Positions 46,333 to 57,125 of a DNA stretch of 64,000 nt are shown here, piece after piece. Under the pieces are notes generated by a model. It had not been told where the DNA came from. It saw only the letters and a list, made by a program, of their open reading frames with translations, and made no database searches. The first letter of the stretch is position 1. Each line of letters begins with the position of its first letter. This stretch comes from Sepioteuthis lessoniana (Eukaryota; Mollusca; Cephalopoda; Myopsida; Loliginidae): the NCBI GenBank assembly GCA_963585895.1, contig CAUZXS010000152.1, forward strand, positions 1-64,000. Reading direction: 5' to 3'. The translations under genes and the position numbers were made by a program.

Positions 46333-47000
46333 CATGGCCCAGTCGGCTGGGGCTGTAGAATACACCGACAGCATCTCTGCAGGGGGGGTAAGACCCCACC
46401 CATGAGTGTCCTGAAAATGACACTAAACAATCTGATGATGAGGTTCTAGTGATGCTGAAGCTTTAGGGAATGTGGGGTACCCCTTCATTGCCATCGCTCC
46501 CAGGTTCACTCTGGCCCGGAATGGTAGCACTTGATAGGGCCCTATCTATGGGCTAAATAAAACTAAACTGCGTACTTATGCTACACTGAATACTTCTAAT
46601 TAGAACTGTTTGGCTAAACTGAATAGCTTGAAATAGAACTGTTTTTGATAATTAAACTGTGTACTTACATTTAAACTGCGTGCTTATGCTAAACTGAATT
46701 GTTTGAAATAGAACTGTTTTTGATATTGAAACTGTACTTACGCTAAACTGAATTGTTCCATATAGAACTGTTTTGACATTTAACTGTGTATAAACAAAAT
46801 CTATAGTTATACTAAACCGAATTGATTGAATTAGAACTGTTTGATTAAACTGAATATCTTGAAACAGAAATGTTTTTGACAATTAAACTGTGTACTCATG
46901 CTAAACTGAATTATTTGAAATAACACAGATTACTTGTATAAAATTAGATTTGGCATCTAAGGTTGATATGCCATAAAACCCAACCAACCAACCAACTAAC
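46333..47000 (+). mobile_element. Composite SINE-like element, complete copy 2
   Basis: Head 46333-46555 begins TGGCCCAGTCGGCTGGGGCT and contains AACAATCTGATGATGAGG, CCCAGGTTCACTCTGGCC and TAGCACTTGATAGGGCCC. The middle (46556-46930) has five to six repeats of about 60-75 bp around TTGAAATAGAACTGTTTTTG and ACTGTGTACTTA. The tail (46940-47000) reads TTTGGCATCTAAGGTTGATA, TGCCATAAAACC then CCAACCAACCAACC. Same module order as 3033-3583 (minus). No coding capacity; the internal repeats give spurious frames on the minus strand. Confidence 0.82.
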
Positions 47001-47642
47001 TCATTTAAAAATCCGGGAGGATATTTAAATCACCTCCACATGCAAAAAAAATATTACATAATCCAAAGTTTCATCACCCTCTTTTCTACCGTTAATGAAA
47101 GTGTCAACCCAACTGTCCACCCAACATCTCACCCCCACTAGCTTCTTTTTAAAATAAACCTCACTCCCTCCCCTTTATAATAGTTTTTCTTTTTTTATAC
47201 TCCCTTTTTTTTCATTTATCTATCGTAATTTTTCCGCCTTTCTCTTCCTCTTTCTCATCATTCTCTCTCTCGCTTCTCTTCTTCCCTCTTTCCATGTCTC
47301 AAACTTTCTCTCCCTCTGTATCACTTCTGTAACCCTCTCCTTACCCTGCTTCTCTCTTTCCTCTTCTTCCGTATTTTGTGCCATGATTATCTTTATCATT
47401 CTTATCTTGGTCATCATTATTATCATTTACTTTATCGTCATCTTTGTCGTCTTCCCCGTCTAAAATCACGAACCCGTTCCTCCCTGTTTTTTAATCGATA
47501 CAAAAGAAAGGTTTTCGAAGTGAGAGAGATAGAGAGGAGGGACAGAAATAAACAAAAAAGAAAGGCGCCACTGAAAAAGAATTATGAGAGAACTCCTCCC
47601 TTCAAATGATTTTTTAATTAATGAGCTTTATCACCACTCTAG
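47001..47642. other. Polypyrimidine-biased stretch
   Basis: The plus strand from about 47150 to 47460 is strongly C/T rich (TCTTCCTCTTTCTCATC and similar), giving a Lys/Arg/Glu-rich open frame on the minus strand (47220-47426) that is a compositional artefact. Confidence 0.55.
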
Positions 47643-48484
47643 TGTTGCAGGGTCGATAAAACGTCGATCTCACAAACCTTTGTTAATAAGGTAATAGACA
47701 ACAAACTAGGCAAGGATGACAAAGACAAGAGATTTAGTTCGAAGGGCCAATCTTTTATTTGGCGAATCAATAACAAAGAAATGGCAGTTGGTCTACTCGG
47801 AGACCAAGATGCAGTCTGAGTTGCCGTACGGGAATTTTCTAATGCACAGTGATGCCGGAACATGTGTTGTAGGTTTGCTGTAAGTCTGACTGGCTGGCTG
47901 CTGCGTCGTCGTCGTCTCGTGGTACCTGCCAAAGGGTGAAGTGAGGAGAACAGAAGTTATATTCAGAAGATTTTCTGAAATAGCTCTTAAAAGAGCTGGT
48001 TATGACTTTTGTAAATTAGTTCTAATAAGAGTTGCTTGAGAGAGCTGCGGTAATTGGTTGAAAACTGGTATCGGCTGTGGCGAGTCTGCGGCTATGGTTG
48101 ATTTGATTCAACGTCGGCAACTGGCGGCTGGGAGAGAGGCAGATCCCTCGCCTCTGGGGCACATATGCCCTACTGCTGCTTGTTTGGTCACTGACTGCTG
48201 TGTTTAGATAGGGGCTGTCTACTTATTTTATGGTTTGAGTGAAGGAAATTCTGTGTTACCAAAGACATGAAGTCTCTCTTTTTTATATAAGTTAAAATAA
48301 TATAAGTAATATATTATTATACTAACAAGCGGGGCTTTTAAATACTGCGTATCTTATCCTGTGATAAGTAACTATCTCTGAGTCAGTTTGCAGAATTAAC
48401 TTATCTCGAAAAAAATGTCTTCGAGTTGGCAAGAAAATTTCTACTCGATACGTAGGTGCGGCATTGTTATTGATGTATTTTACA
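47643..48484 (-). mobile_element. Putative solo LTR of another family
   Basis: On the minus strand it begins TGTAAAATACATCAATAAC and ends ACCCTGCAACA (TG...CA). CCAAATAAAAGATTGGCC is a good polyadenylation signal about 110 bases before the end, and a TATA-like TTATATAAAAAAG lies near 48280. No matching duplication was seen at the borders (CTCTAG against ACCCCA), so the assignment is tentative. Confidence 0.5.
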
Positions 48485-48960
48485 ACCCCAGTCGACGAAG
48501 CTGTTCCTCAGCAAGATATTCTATACAAGCATCAAAATTAAAATGACATCTGAATTTAAAAGATAACTTCTGATTTTTTTAGCATACATATTTTTAAATA
48601 ATGTGCATTTAAGCAGCACATTTTCTAGTAGGCATATTTTATTAAAGATGACAGACAAGGATTTGTTGTTGAGCTTCTTTTTTTTTTTTTTTTTTTTTTT
48701 ATTAATCATTCCTTGTTCGCAAGCGAGATGTCTCAAATAAAAATGTCCAAAATCTCTGATGTTATGACCCAAATTCATGTACTTTCGACCATCGTGGGTC
48801 ATGGTCGAAGATGTCGATGCGACCACGCCGTAGATTATGAAATTTGGGGCCATTATTAAACTGCCTTAATCCTATTTCGGGAACAAGAAAAGGTTGATAA
48901 AAAAAATAAATCCTTGTCAGTTATCTTTCATAAAATATTTGAATGAATATATGAATTGTG
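48485..48960. other. AT-rich spacer with a long poly-T
   Basis: A T tract of about 23 lies at 48678-48700. Nothing else recognised. Confidence 0.5.
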
Positions 48961-48961
48961 T

Positions 48962-49182
48962 AGTCCTCGTAGCTAAATGGCTAAAGTGATTGAAAGCGGT
49001 CACGGAGTAATCGAGTTCGATCTCCAGTCGTTCACTTTCGGATTTCTACCATTGGGAATGGTATCAACCCCACTATCTTCTCATCTATGCGTTAAATAGT
49101 CTCACCGCTCCTCAATAGCGATAGCTTTGGCATTAAATAACCTATGATGGTTAATATACCATTAAACAAAGTAACCAAACCT
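48962..49182 (+). mobile_element. SINE family C, copy 2
   Basis: Head AGTCCTCGTAGCTAAATGG and box B TCGAGTTCGATCTCCAG; central domain CATTGGGAATGGTATCAACC ... CATCTATGCGTTAAATAGT; tail TTTGGCATTAAATAACC and ATACCATTAAACAAAG ending AACCAAACC. A different copy age from 40057 is suggested by more substitutions. Confidence 0.9.
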
Positions 49183-49342
49183 TTCACTCTCTCAATGCTC
49201 TCGGGCGGCGTGCTTTTATCCTCGTTGTAAATTTCGTCAGCCTTCACAATCAATCGAGATAGATGACTCTTTTCTTACGAGGCAATTGTCTCCTTTGCCC
49301 TGATGCTTGTGTGTGATCGAGCAGTATCATATAGAAGGGAGA
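49183..49342. other. Spacer, nothing recognised
   Basis: Unassigned sequence between SINE-C and the mariner fragment. Confidence 0.4.
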
Positions 49343-49676
49343 CATTACCGATTGGCAAGATTTAGCGCCTTCAGACTATCATCTCTTCAGTCCCATAAAA
49401 GAGGGTTTAAGAGGTAAACATTATGCCGGTGACAAGGAAGTGAAAACTGCAGTAACGAAGTGGCACAAAGAACAGTCAACAGAATTTTACAAGGCAGAGA
49501 TACATACTCTCATTCGAAGGTGGAACATCGTTATTGAGAGAAACGGTGACTATGTTTAAAAGTAGGGATGTGATCCACAGAAGACCAGCTTCATTTTTAT
49601 GTATGATATGTGTTCCTGTGTCGGAAATTATTTCTGTACTAAAGAAAAAGGCATTACTTTTTGATTCACCCTCGTA
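49343..49676 (+). pseudogene. Mariner transposase C-terminus with 3' inverted repeat
   Basis: An uninterrupted frame of about 70 codons from 49350 to the TAA at 49557-49559 reads DWQDLAPSDYHLFSPIKEGL, RGKHYAGDKEVKTAV, FYKAEIHTLIRRWNI and ends RNGDYV. SDYHLF carries the third catalytic Asp of the mariner DD34D triad. Non-coding sequence follows to GGCATTACTTTTTGATTCAC and CCTCGTA at 49676, which matches the usual mariner terminal repeat. The 5' nine-tenths of the element is missing. It is a different subfamily from the relic at 4930-6100. Confidence 0.92.
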
Positions 49677-49840
49677 AAACCAGAAATGAGATTTGAAAAC
49701 GAAATATAGAAGACAGTTTTAGACAGGAATTTCTCTAATTAAAAATAAATCTTGGCGAGTCTTTTTTTTATTACGAAAGAGATGAAATGGGTGGTTGATC
49801 CGTAAGTTGGATTTATCTCACAGAATAAAGAAGAGTAAGA
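49677..49840. other. Spacer, nothing recognised
   Basis: AT-rich flank. Confidence 0.4.
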
Positions 49841-50060
49841 CCCTGTGGCATAGTGGCTAACGTGCTAGACTGTGGCATCATTGCGAATTCGAACTCCAGT
49901 CTCGCTATTACGTTCCTTTTTGGACTAATACCCTTAAAAAGGTATGGACCCCTTTATCCAACCTTCGAACAATTAAATATTATCACAGCTCTTCTTCTAC
50001 AAGTATGACTTTGACATTGAATAACCACCGAAGGTTGATATGCCAAATAAACCAAACCAT
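49841..50060 (+). mobile_element. SINE family C, copy 3
   Basis: Head CCCTGTGGCATAGTGGCTAA, box B GCGAATTCGAACTCCAG, central domain CCCTTAAAAAGGTATGGACC ... ATTAAATATTATCAC, tail TTTGACATTGAATAACC and GTTGATATGCCAAATAAACC. Confidence 0.88.
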
Positions 50061-50196
50061 ATATATGAATAAAGCCTCGAACAGAAAGAAATAAAACGTG
50101 AGAATCAATTTGATGGGGAAGGTTTAGGTACATTGGTTTCATGGCATATCAACCCTCAATGTCTATTCTATGCTAAATCCTGTTCATACATACATA

Positions 50197-50199
50197 TAC

Positions 50200-50240
<41 letters not shown>
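50197..50240. repeat. (TA)n microsatellite
   Basis: About 21 TA units on the 3' side of minus-strand SINE-B copy 3. Confidence 0.97.
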
Positions 50241-50244
<4 letters not shown>

Positions 50245-50498
50245 TAAAGTTGGCGACCGCAGTCGAGGGCTACTCGAAGGCTCCCTTTTCAAAAGCTACT
50301 ACACCGTGGTGTAGGGGAGGGCGCTACTCCTTTCCTTGGATTGCTCCACTTAACCTTTGAAACGTATCTTATAATGCTGAGTGTTAAGCAATGAGGCATC
50401 AAGTACCACTTTTTGAGTCTTTGGTATGATTCGACTTGAGGTTGAACCCTGGTCTTCCGGGCCATTGGCGAACACTCTATCACTAAGCCAATGGGCCG

Positions 50499-50503
<5 letters not shown>
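50241..50503 (-). mobile_element. SINE family B, copy 3
   Basis: Minus-strand head with box A-like TTGGCTTAGTGATAGAGTG and box B-like GGGTTCAACCTCAAG; body and end as in the other copies (AAAGTAAAGTTGGCGACC on the plus strand). TA tracts flank both sides. Confidence 0.9.

Positions 50504-50533
<30 letters not shown>
50503..50533. repeat. (AT)n microsatellite
   Basis: About 15 AT units on the 5' side of SINE-B copy 3. Confidence 0.97.
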
Positions 50534-50536
<3 letters not shown>

Positions 50537-50879
50537 ATTTTATTTTTAAATGAAATAGAGCCAATTTGTTTGCACACAAACGGTTTCAAGTATTACTCTC
50601 TAACACTTATAATTCTATTTAACACTTCCTTCATTTGCACACAGTTAAATGGTTCAAAATATTATCATGCAACACCAACAATTCAGTTAAACATCACTCA
50701 TTTGTTTGAACACATTTGAATGGTTTCAAGCCTAGTAAATGATTAAACAGTTCTATAGTCGGGACCTTACAAGGTTCCACATTAAACTATCTTTGTGTTA
50801 CATCCTACCGCCGTGAAACGTTGGGTTGTTAATAAATGAACACTTCTCCCTAAATAAAGTATCAGTATCATCGACGGGA

Positions 50880-50992
50880 GGGCTCCTCGTGGCGTAATGG
50901 CTAACGTGGTAGGCTGCGACATCGTGGTGAACGAGTTCGAATTCCAATTGCCCTGCTGTGTTCACTTTCCGACTAATACTCTCGAAAAAAAA
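50880..50992 (+). mobile_element. SINE family C, 3'-truncated copy
   Basis: Head GGGCTCCTCGTGGCGTAATGG-like box A, box B ACGAGTTCGAATTCC, then TTCACTTTCCGACTAATAC and an A-rich end instead of the central domain. The tail is missing. Confidence 0.8.
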
Positions 50993-51214
50993 AAAAGAAG
51001 AAAAAAGACAAACAACAATTCGATAGGTAGGGTTTAAGGTATTTACATGACTTCTCACGAAGCATAAATGTGATACAAGTTCGGTTTAATGCGTGGTGCC
51101 CCGCAGGAAGTAAGTCTCCTGATAGGGCGGTCCAAAAAAAATTACTTACGTTCCGTCAGCATTCCCCTTCAGAAGTGCCACAGGCACCAGGTAATAAACC
51201 CATCTCTTACTTCT

Positions 51215-51440
51215 TTAACATCAGTCGATTATTTGCACACAATTAAATCGATAAACAGTTCTATTTGACCTATAGATAGGACCCAAACAGGTACTATCAC
51301 TCTGGAAAGTATTCGCAATGAAGGTACTATCACTCTAGAAAGTATTCGCAATGAAGGAGTACTCCATATTCATCAAAGCTCTAGGATTGAAGCCTCACCA
51401 TCAGATGTATTCTAATATCATACGTAGGACACTAGTTCTA
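51215..51440 (-). mobile_element. Composite element fragment with internal 33-bp duplication
   Basis: Repeat part (CGATTATTTGCACACAATTA) joined to head sequence (plus-strand ATAGATAGGACCCAAACAG ... GAAGCCTCACCATCAGATG). GGTACTATCACTCT(G/A)GAAAG repeats with period 33 (51290 and 51323). Confidence 0.65.
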
Positions 51441-51519
51441 TTTGACCCTTGCGAGAAAGCAAGGGTCAAATTCATTCTCACGTTTTATTTCTTTTTCGTT
51501 CTGTTCGATGCTTTATTCT

Positions 51520-51598
51520 TCTACAAGGATGGTTTGGCATTAAATAACACAGGGAGGTTGACATGCCCTTTAAACAAGGAAACCAAACCAAACCGAAA
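51520..51598 (+). mobile_element. SINE-C tail fragment
   Basis: GGTTTGGCATTAAATAACAC, GGTTGACATGCCCTTTAAAC and AACCAAACC: tail only, preceded by CTTCTACAAGGAT as in full copies. Confidence 0.75.
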
Positions 51599-51599
51599 T

Positions 51600-51740
51600 C
51601 ACTGATTTTAATTGTTTCTCTTTTAAAATTCAGTGAAATGACTAATTAATTGTTTCTTGTTGAAAATTCATTGAAACGACTAATTTTTAATAGTTTCTTC
51701 TTGAAAATTCATTGAAGTTACTAATTGTTTCTTGTATAAA
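51600..51740. repeat. Short tandem repeat, about 45-bp unit, three copies
   Basis: Variants of TTGTTTCTTGTTGAAAATTC followed by ATTGAAACGACTAATT occur three times with small length changes. Confidence 0.75.
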
Positions 51741-51883
51741 ATTCTGATGAGATAAAATGAATTGCACGTTGATTTTAAAATAAAACTAGACAACTCGTGA
51801 ATTACCGTTGTAACAGCGGTCTGTGAATCAATAAAAAAATAGCATTTCATTGTTATCTCCGTTGAATCAAGAATCAGGAAGCG

Positions 51884-52165
51884 CATTTAGCGTAACGATC
51901 ATCGTCGTAGGAAATAGGATCGGTGACCCGAGTTCAAATCATAGACGAGGTTGTTTGCATTTCACATAGCGCTAATTTTTTGGTGGGAAGGACATGAATC
52001 CATCAGTTTTCTCTCCATGTACGGCTAGATATTAGGGCAGACTGCGTTCCTTAAGGCAACCAGACTAGGAATAAGAAAACTTTGAATTCAAACCAGCTGT
52101 ACTCCTGTTAACATATTGACCTTGTGTCACGCCATGTCCCCGATAGAGCCGTTGAGTAAATACAT
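51884..52165 (+). mobile_element. SINE family F, copy 2
   Basis: Box A-like GCGCATTTAGCGTAACGATC and box B CCCGAGTTCAAATCATAG; TTTCACATAGCGCTAATT; central domain GGTGGGAAGGACATGAATCC ... CTAGATATTAGGGCAG; 3' part TTGACCTTGTGTCACGCC. It matches 7543-7790 over its whole length. Confidence 0.8.
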
Positions 52166-53519
52166 AAGTTGAGAATTTATATGGCAGAAAATGACATTCA
52201 GCATTGACAGTACAAAATTATCATTTGGATTCAAGTTGGACAGGAAGTTGTTTTATTCAGAATATTTTTTGGGTATTTTTCTCATTGAATTCTCGATATG
52301 CGGTGCTTTTCGGTAGCTTATCCCTTCACAAACATCATGAAAATTCTAGTAATTAATATATTCATTTAAAATTAAATTCCCGTGTGACGTTTGCACATAC
52401 GTCATCAGATTCCACTTGGGACCATCTCTCCAAACAAGTACTTTACTGCGATCAACACATTCTACTTAGTTTCATAAAATTACACGAGAAACAATCTCAT
52501 TACAAGATTGATATAAGAAAATCATTTTCTGGTCTATATCATCGCTTGTTTCATATGGTTCTTGCTTGAAATCAAATAAACATTTGGTTCTTTCTTCTAC
52601 GATTTCTTTGTCATGGTTGGTAGATCACTGGAAACGTCTTTCGTGTATTGTCAGCAGTGTTGTAACTAGATTCCTATGATTTGATAACTATTGTAACTGC
52701 TATAGCAGAACCAGGAAATAATTGCTCGCACTACTAAGTCAGCTTCTACGGCTGGATTCTCCTCATCCTTACCTCAATCATTTCACTAAATAAAACAGGA
52801 AAGAAAAGAGAAAACGAAAGAGAAGAAAGAATATATAAATCCAGTTGTAAAAGAAGGAAGTCGTCACGCTTGGAAGAAAGAAGCCTGTTTTTCCTTCGAT
52901 ACTATTTAATTTACCGTGTGCTCGAAGCTTACTCCTCATTCCAAATTATCGAAGACTGCAACACTAAAAATCGTCCCACTCTTCCTAAAAAGACCCAAAA
53001 CGTTATTTTCCATTTTAGTGCTATAAATTAAGTAAACAAACACTACACAAAAAGAAAAATTAAGTAAACAAACGCTACACAAAAAGAAAAAAAAAAACAA
53101 GAAAATAGTTACTAGTCGCAATTACACAACAAATTCATTTTTTTTTCAATGCTTGTTGCTTTAATTTTAAATTTAAAAAAATATGAAAGTGAAATTTATG
53201 TGAAAGAAAAGTAAATATTAGAAAAAAGAAAAAGTAAATATCAACGGTAGATCCAAATATTCGTACGGAGCAAACCTTGTCTACTTAGATGATTAACTGT
53301 GGGGAAAAAGTCAATATTGATTGATTATTTAAAAAAAAGAACAAAAAAAAAAAACCTATAAAAAAACTCAAAACAGGGAAAAGCTAGACGGGTGCTACAG
53401 TTACCATGAAAAAAACGTATCTATCTCTCTTCTTTTCTTCAATCTTTTGGTAAGTCTACTTTCTTTTTTATCTATTTCTCTATAAATATTTCCTCTACTT
53501 AAATGATTGACAAATTCGT
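52166..53519. other. AT-rich stretch; one 31-bp duplication
   Basis: AAGTAAACAAACACTACACA repeats with period 31 (53031 and 53062). No element or gene recognised; a 61-codon frame at 52384-52569 has no known domain. Confidence 0.5.
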
Positions 53520-53528
53520 CTCTCTCTC

Positions 53529-53529
<1 letters not shown>

Positions 53530-53598
<69 letters not shown>
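53530..53598. repeat. (TA)n microsatellite
   Basis: About 34 TA units preceded by TCTCTCTCTCGA. Confidence 0.98.
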
Positions 53599-53599
<1 letters not shown>

Positions 53600-53762
53600 C
53601 ATGGTTTAACTGTTATTAAAGGAAGAAAATGTTTCTTAAAAATGAATTATTCTATTTGTTTGTTTTAAATGAATCATTATTTAATTCTTATTATTTTTAT
53701 ATGAGCTTTTCGATTTTAAAGGAGGTGAGATACGAGATAATTACATCGATTTTTCTGTTTAA

Positions 53763-53763
<1 letters not shown>

Positions 53764-53798
<35 letters not shown>
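53764..53798. repeat. (GT)n microsatellite
   Basis: About 17 GT units. Confidence 0.98.
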
Positions 53799-53799
<1 letters not shown>

Positions 53800-53801
<2 letters not shown>

Positions 53802-54469
53802 AAGCAACGAAAACAAAACAAACAAGTGACCCTTACCGCTATATCTTAATTACCCTTTAGCACGTGACCTTACTTTTACCCGGGAAATTTTTCTTCTTCC
53901 TTAGTTACGTATGTATAAAAAGAATAACTCATATTTATTTATTGATTTATTTATTTATTTTGTTGATACTCGATCCATATTGATAATAAGGATACTCGTA
54001 TATCAATTTTCTTTTTTGGATAAAATATCATTCAGGAATCGATCTTTTAAAAGAATGGCCAATTTAGCATTATTTGTAAGCATATTTACACGGAAAACTT
54101 TAAATTCTTTTATTTTCACTCTAAGATTTTCCACATCTTCTGCATTCCTTAATTATTTGCTCACAATACTGTAAATAAAATGAAGCAGATGATAACTCTT
54201 GAAAAAAAAAAAAAAATGATTCAAATTTTTAAAAAATCGTTACAATTTTCCCAAAAAATCGTAAATGATGTACTATGCATTAATTTTTTTCTTTTTGAAG
54301 AAATAGATCCGCTTGACATACGACATTTGGGGCAAAAAGAAACAACAGGAATAAACAAAACAAAAAATATAATTCTACCTTTTATGCCACATGAGTAGAT
54401 ATTATTTATTGTTGTAAAGGTTAAAATCAGTTTTTTGTTTTTTTTTAGTATTTCATTTTTAGAATTAAT
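53800..54469. other. AT-rich stretch, nothing recognised
   Basis: Short open frames rich in F, L, I and K only. Confidence 0.5.
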
Positions 54470-54603
54470 TCGTGAAGCTCCCTATCACGAGGCTCGAACT
54501 CGCAAATCACTCTCGGAACTGAATTGTCAACAACCAGAGAATTTTTGCGTTAAACATGGGACAGGTAACGTGTTTGACCGCGTGACCACATTCTAGTCGA
54601 CCT
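54470..54603 (-). mobile_element. tRNA-like sequence, possible SINE head or tRNA pseudogene
   Basis: On the minus strand, box A-like TGTGGTCACGCGGTCAAAC and, about 75 bases later, box B GCGAGTTCGAGCCTCG. The spacing is long for an ordinary tRNA, but TGG...GTCAAA resembles class II tRNA starts. No second copy in the window. Confidence 0.4.
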
Positions 54604-56608
54604 TAACTCTGAGAATTACCGTGTCTACCAAAGAAAAAAAAAAAAGTCTTGTTTATTTAATTCATCAAAAAAGAAAACATTTCCCACTTTTCAATACGAC
54701 TGTCATACGTTATGTAAATAATTTTAAAAAAATTGTAGCAAAAGGACTAAAATGCTGGTAATGTGAAAACTTTTATTCCTGCTGTTATGTTAAATTAATT
54801 GAAAAGGTTATTTTATACTTTTCCGATATTGCGACCCTTCCTGAAATGTTTAAACAAACACTGTCACAAACAGTTTTGTCACATCCATACGATACTTTGA
54901 GAATTTGCCCCTCCCCCCCAAAAAAGAAGAAAAAAATTGAATCAAATAATATAATACAGGAAAAATAATTTAATATATAGAAATGTAGTCCAACACTCTG
55001 AATTGCAATCCATTACTAAAGGGACCGGTGCATCAGAAAAGTACCAAGTCTACGGATGATGATATAATTAAAAAGTATTTTTTAATCAAGTGAATTACAG
55101 TGTAGTAGTATATATATTTTTTTTTTTTTTTTTTTTTAGATTGAAAGAACATTTATAGAATGGTAATAATGTGGAACAAAGTCTTTGATTCCTGTTATTA
55201 CTTCGGTTATATGAAATTAATAAAAGGTATTTTACTTTAAATAAAAAAACCCAAAAAAACAAACAAACGTGAAATCCAAATATTTCACCATGATTATATA
55301 TTCAAGAGCCCTATTTTTTAAAGTTAATTTCCGAATGTAAGAAATTTGGATTAATTGTATAAATGTCGACTGACGTGTGTAACTATCTTTTAAAATTATG
55401 TGTTGAACTTAAGGGACCCCTGAGCTATCAGCTACCCATTAGAAGGTACAACGGATTATTTCATTTTTTTTTTTAAAAGATGAACTTTGTCAATACTTGT
55501 CCAGATTAGGAAATAATTCTTTTAATACTAACAATCGTTAATTTAGCCTAAGGTCCTCGGTTACTTTCACGTTGGACGTTAATTCTTTTCCTTTTCTTTG
55601 GAAAATTCCTGACCGTCCAGATGAAATTCCCACTGTACTAAACAAACTTCTGAAAGGCTATAAAAAAAAAACTTACTTAAAAATAAGTTACTAAAAACTG
55701 CTTTTTTAAAGATTTAATTTTTGAAATTTGTTGTGGTTAGGGATCTAACTTAATTTTTAGCATCTAAATATTTTACTCATTTCATAAAATTAACAGACGT
55801 AATTGATGACTTTAAAATTGTTTCTGCAATTTTTTTTATAAAAAAAAAAAAAAAAAGGCGCGTGCGCACTCACACATTTCAAATTCGATAATTATTGCAA
55901 TATTGAATAAATACTTTTCTGAGAAATTGTATTAATGGTTTTAAAACGCACCAATAATAGGCAAGCGAATTAAAAATTATTTTCTTGTGCTTTTGTGAAA
56001 TTTTTGTTTTATTTTTATTGTTTTAGATTTAAAAAAAAACAAAACTTTTATGTTTCGCGAGAGGAGTTTTGTCGCATACTTTTCATTTTACTTCATATCA
56101 AACGTTCCTTACAGATCTATTTTATTGACCTCAAATTAGATTTTTAGAGATCACAAGTGACAGTCCTTTCAATGAATTTAAAAAAAAAATCATAATTCCT
56201 TGTCCAGTTGTCTTGCAATATCTTTAAAACAATTTTCATAACTTTTATTAAAGTTTTAATCAATTAAAAAAAAAGATATCAGTTTAACTTTTCTTTTATA
56301 TACCAAGTTCAAAATAAATTAAAGTTAGCAAACTGCCCGATAGAATTCGTTTTTCCTATTATATACAAATACACTTCATCATTGTCAATATGCTTGATTT
56401 TATATAAACTTTATCACACAGATTAAGCATCTTAAAATAGACATTTGAAAATCGGATCAAAATTTAAATTTAACTAATAATAAACACGTGAACTTATTGA
56501 TTCACTTTCATTTTACAAACAAAACAAAAAAAAAAATTACTTATATCTAGAATAAGATTTTTAGCTGATTGAAACAGTTTCTGAGCATAACATACACACA
56601 CATTATAT
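54604..56608. other. 2-kb AT-rich stretch, nothing recognised
   Basis: Many A and T tracts (for example near 55118-55138 and 55842-55856), no repeats shared with the rest of the window and no plausible coding exon. A T-to-A polarity switch or splice signals could not be judged by eye. Confidence 0.5.
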
Positions 56609-56730
56609 AGTAAGTTACAAAGCTCTTTTCTCCGATGTGACACAAGGCCGAATGAATGGGGCGCCTAATGAGACTCGAACTCACTCGTGTAGGTTTGCTA
56701 GTCTAGCTTGCTAACCGTTACACCAGCAGA
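56609..56730 (-). mobile_element. SINE family A, copy 3
   Basis: The minus strand has TGGTGTAACGGTTAGCAAGC (box A), GAGTTCGAGTCTCATTAGG (box B) and the family end AAAGAGCTTTGTAACTT. The outer end runs into an A tract; no clear target duplication. Confidence 0.9.
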
Positions 56731-57007
56731 AAAAAAAAAAGAATATTTTTTTTTCTAATTTACTCATTAAAAAACTGTTTAATATTCCCCCCCCCCACTT
56801 TAATCAGTATGCATTGACATTTTAATCAGGTGTTCTCAAAATGTAAGACATTATCATTAATATTTTCCTATGTCACGACTAATAATAAAAAATATCCATA
56901 CTGATTTGAGGTAGAAATCAGAATTTTGAGGGAAGAATCATTAAGTGGTTGATTTTACAAATTTCGAAAAACCCCTTGAATTATTTTTTTGAAAAAAGTT
57001 ATTAATT

Positions 57008-57125
57008 ATTTACTAAGTTTGGCTTAAACGTGGCTCAAGGCCAGAAGTATTTGGGCTTGCTGTGAGAATCGAGCTCACTAACGATGGTCTGCAAATCCAG
57101 CTTGCTAACCATATCTCGGTATGAA
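57008..57125 (-). mobile_element. Diverged SINE related to family A
   Basis: The plus strand reads GGCTCAAGGCCAGAAGTAT, GTGAGAATCGAGCTCACTAA, TGCAAATCCAGCTTGCTAAC, aligning with family A in inverted order of boxes. More diverged than the three clear copies. Confidence 0.6.

Larger units (their letters stand above)
50118..50780 (-). mobile_element. Composite element (minus) interrupted by SINE-B
   Basis: The tail is at 50118-50180 (plus-strand TTTCATGGCATATCAACC ... ATGCTAAATCCTG) and the tandem-repeat part at 50534-50780 (GCACACAGTTAAATGGTTCA, AACATCACTCATTTGTTTG). The intervening 50197-50533 is TA tract, SINE-B and TA tract. The head is absent. Confidence 0.65.

Noticed and set aside
47220..47426. 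Basic Lys/Arg/Glu-rich protein
   Set aside because: It is produced by a polypyrimidine-biased strand; there is no supporting motif.
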